Below are positions 29,738 to 29,800 of a DNA stretch of 29,800 bases, one piece after another. Below the pieces are notes generated by a model. The model was not told the DNA's origin. It did not search any database and worked only from the letters and a program-made list of their open reading frames with translations. Position 1 is the first letter of the stretch. Each line of letters opens with the position of its first letter. Position numbers and translations under genes: made by a program. The stretch is from Christensenella sp. UBA5489 (GTDB taxonomy: Bacteria > Bacillota > Clostridia > Christensenellales > UBA1242). Location of the stretch: positions 3,103-32,902 of the forward strand of contig DIPL01000008.1 in NCBI GenBank assembly GCA_002424095.1, in the 5' to 3' direction.

Positions 29738-29800
29738 ATAAACCATCTCATAATTCTAATATTTTTTTGTTTCAATTGAAAAATAGGCTTGTGGATGGTC

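Overview
The window is strongly AT-rich and uses the standard bacterial code: TGA, TAA and TAG all end clear genes. It carries endospore genes (spoIIR, sleB, ypeB, and a collagen-like protein of the BclA type), GatCAB, pyruvate:ferredoxin oxidoreductase and Firmicutes-type sigma-A promoters. Together these suggest an anaerobic, spore-forming member of the Clostridia, probably an uncultured lineage. No tRNA, rRNA, CRISPR array, insertion sequence or phage module was seen. Most of the window is housekeeping chromosome.

Layout. (1) 1-4435: a truncated MscS-type channel gene and spoIIR on the minus strand, then sleB-ypeB on the plus strand behind a near-consensus sigma-G promoter. (2) 4510-9551, minus strand: ruvC-ruvA-ruvB-queA-tgt-yajC (Holliday-junction processing, queuosine tRNA modification, Sec accessory), with a promoter just before ruvC and a second one before yajC. 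(3) 9701-12846, plus strand: a strong promoter, a roughly 190-nt attenuator-type leader, infC with an ATT start, rpmI, rplT, an rRNA methyltransferase, a YebC-family gene and a terminator. (4) 12978-16381: gatC-gatA-gatB. (5) 16512-18838: rpsT and ung (minus), a small DUF1828-like gene (plus) and a secreted protein of unknown function (minus). (6) 19178-21302, minus strand: a short-chain dehydrogenase and an alpha-oxoamine synthase under their own promoter. (7) 21388-24936: pyruvate:ferredoxin oxidoreductase (minus). (8) 25169-29574: truA, a methyltransferase behind a perfect 24-bp palindrome, queH (minus), a DegV protein, HU and the collagen-like protein (minus).

How the genes fit together. 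tgt, queA and queH supply three late queuosine steps from two separate loci. sleB and ypeB form the usual germination lytic-enzyme pair expressed in the forespore. The most interesting locus is the SDR plus alpha-oxoamine synthase pair. The synthase looks more like bacterial serine palmitoyltransferase (Bacteroidetes type) than 2-amino-3-ketobutyrate CoA ligase, and the SDR beside it could serve as a 3-ketosphinganine reductase. This would be the first two steps of a sphingoid-base pathway in a clostridial genome; it is an inference from remembered family features and needs testing. Other points worth attention are the infC leader, the predicted leaderless ung transcript, two palindromes at gene starts, and an unusually extended YpeB.
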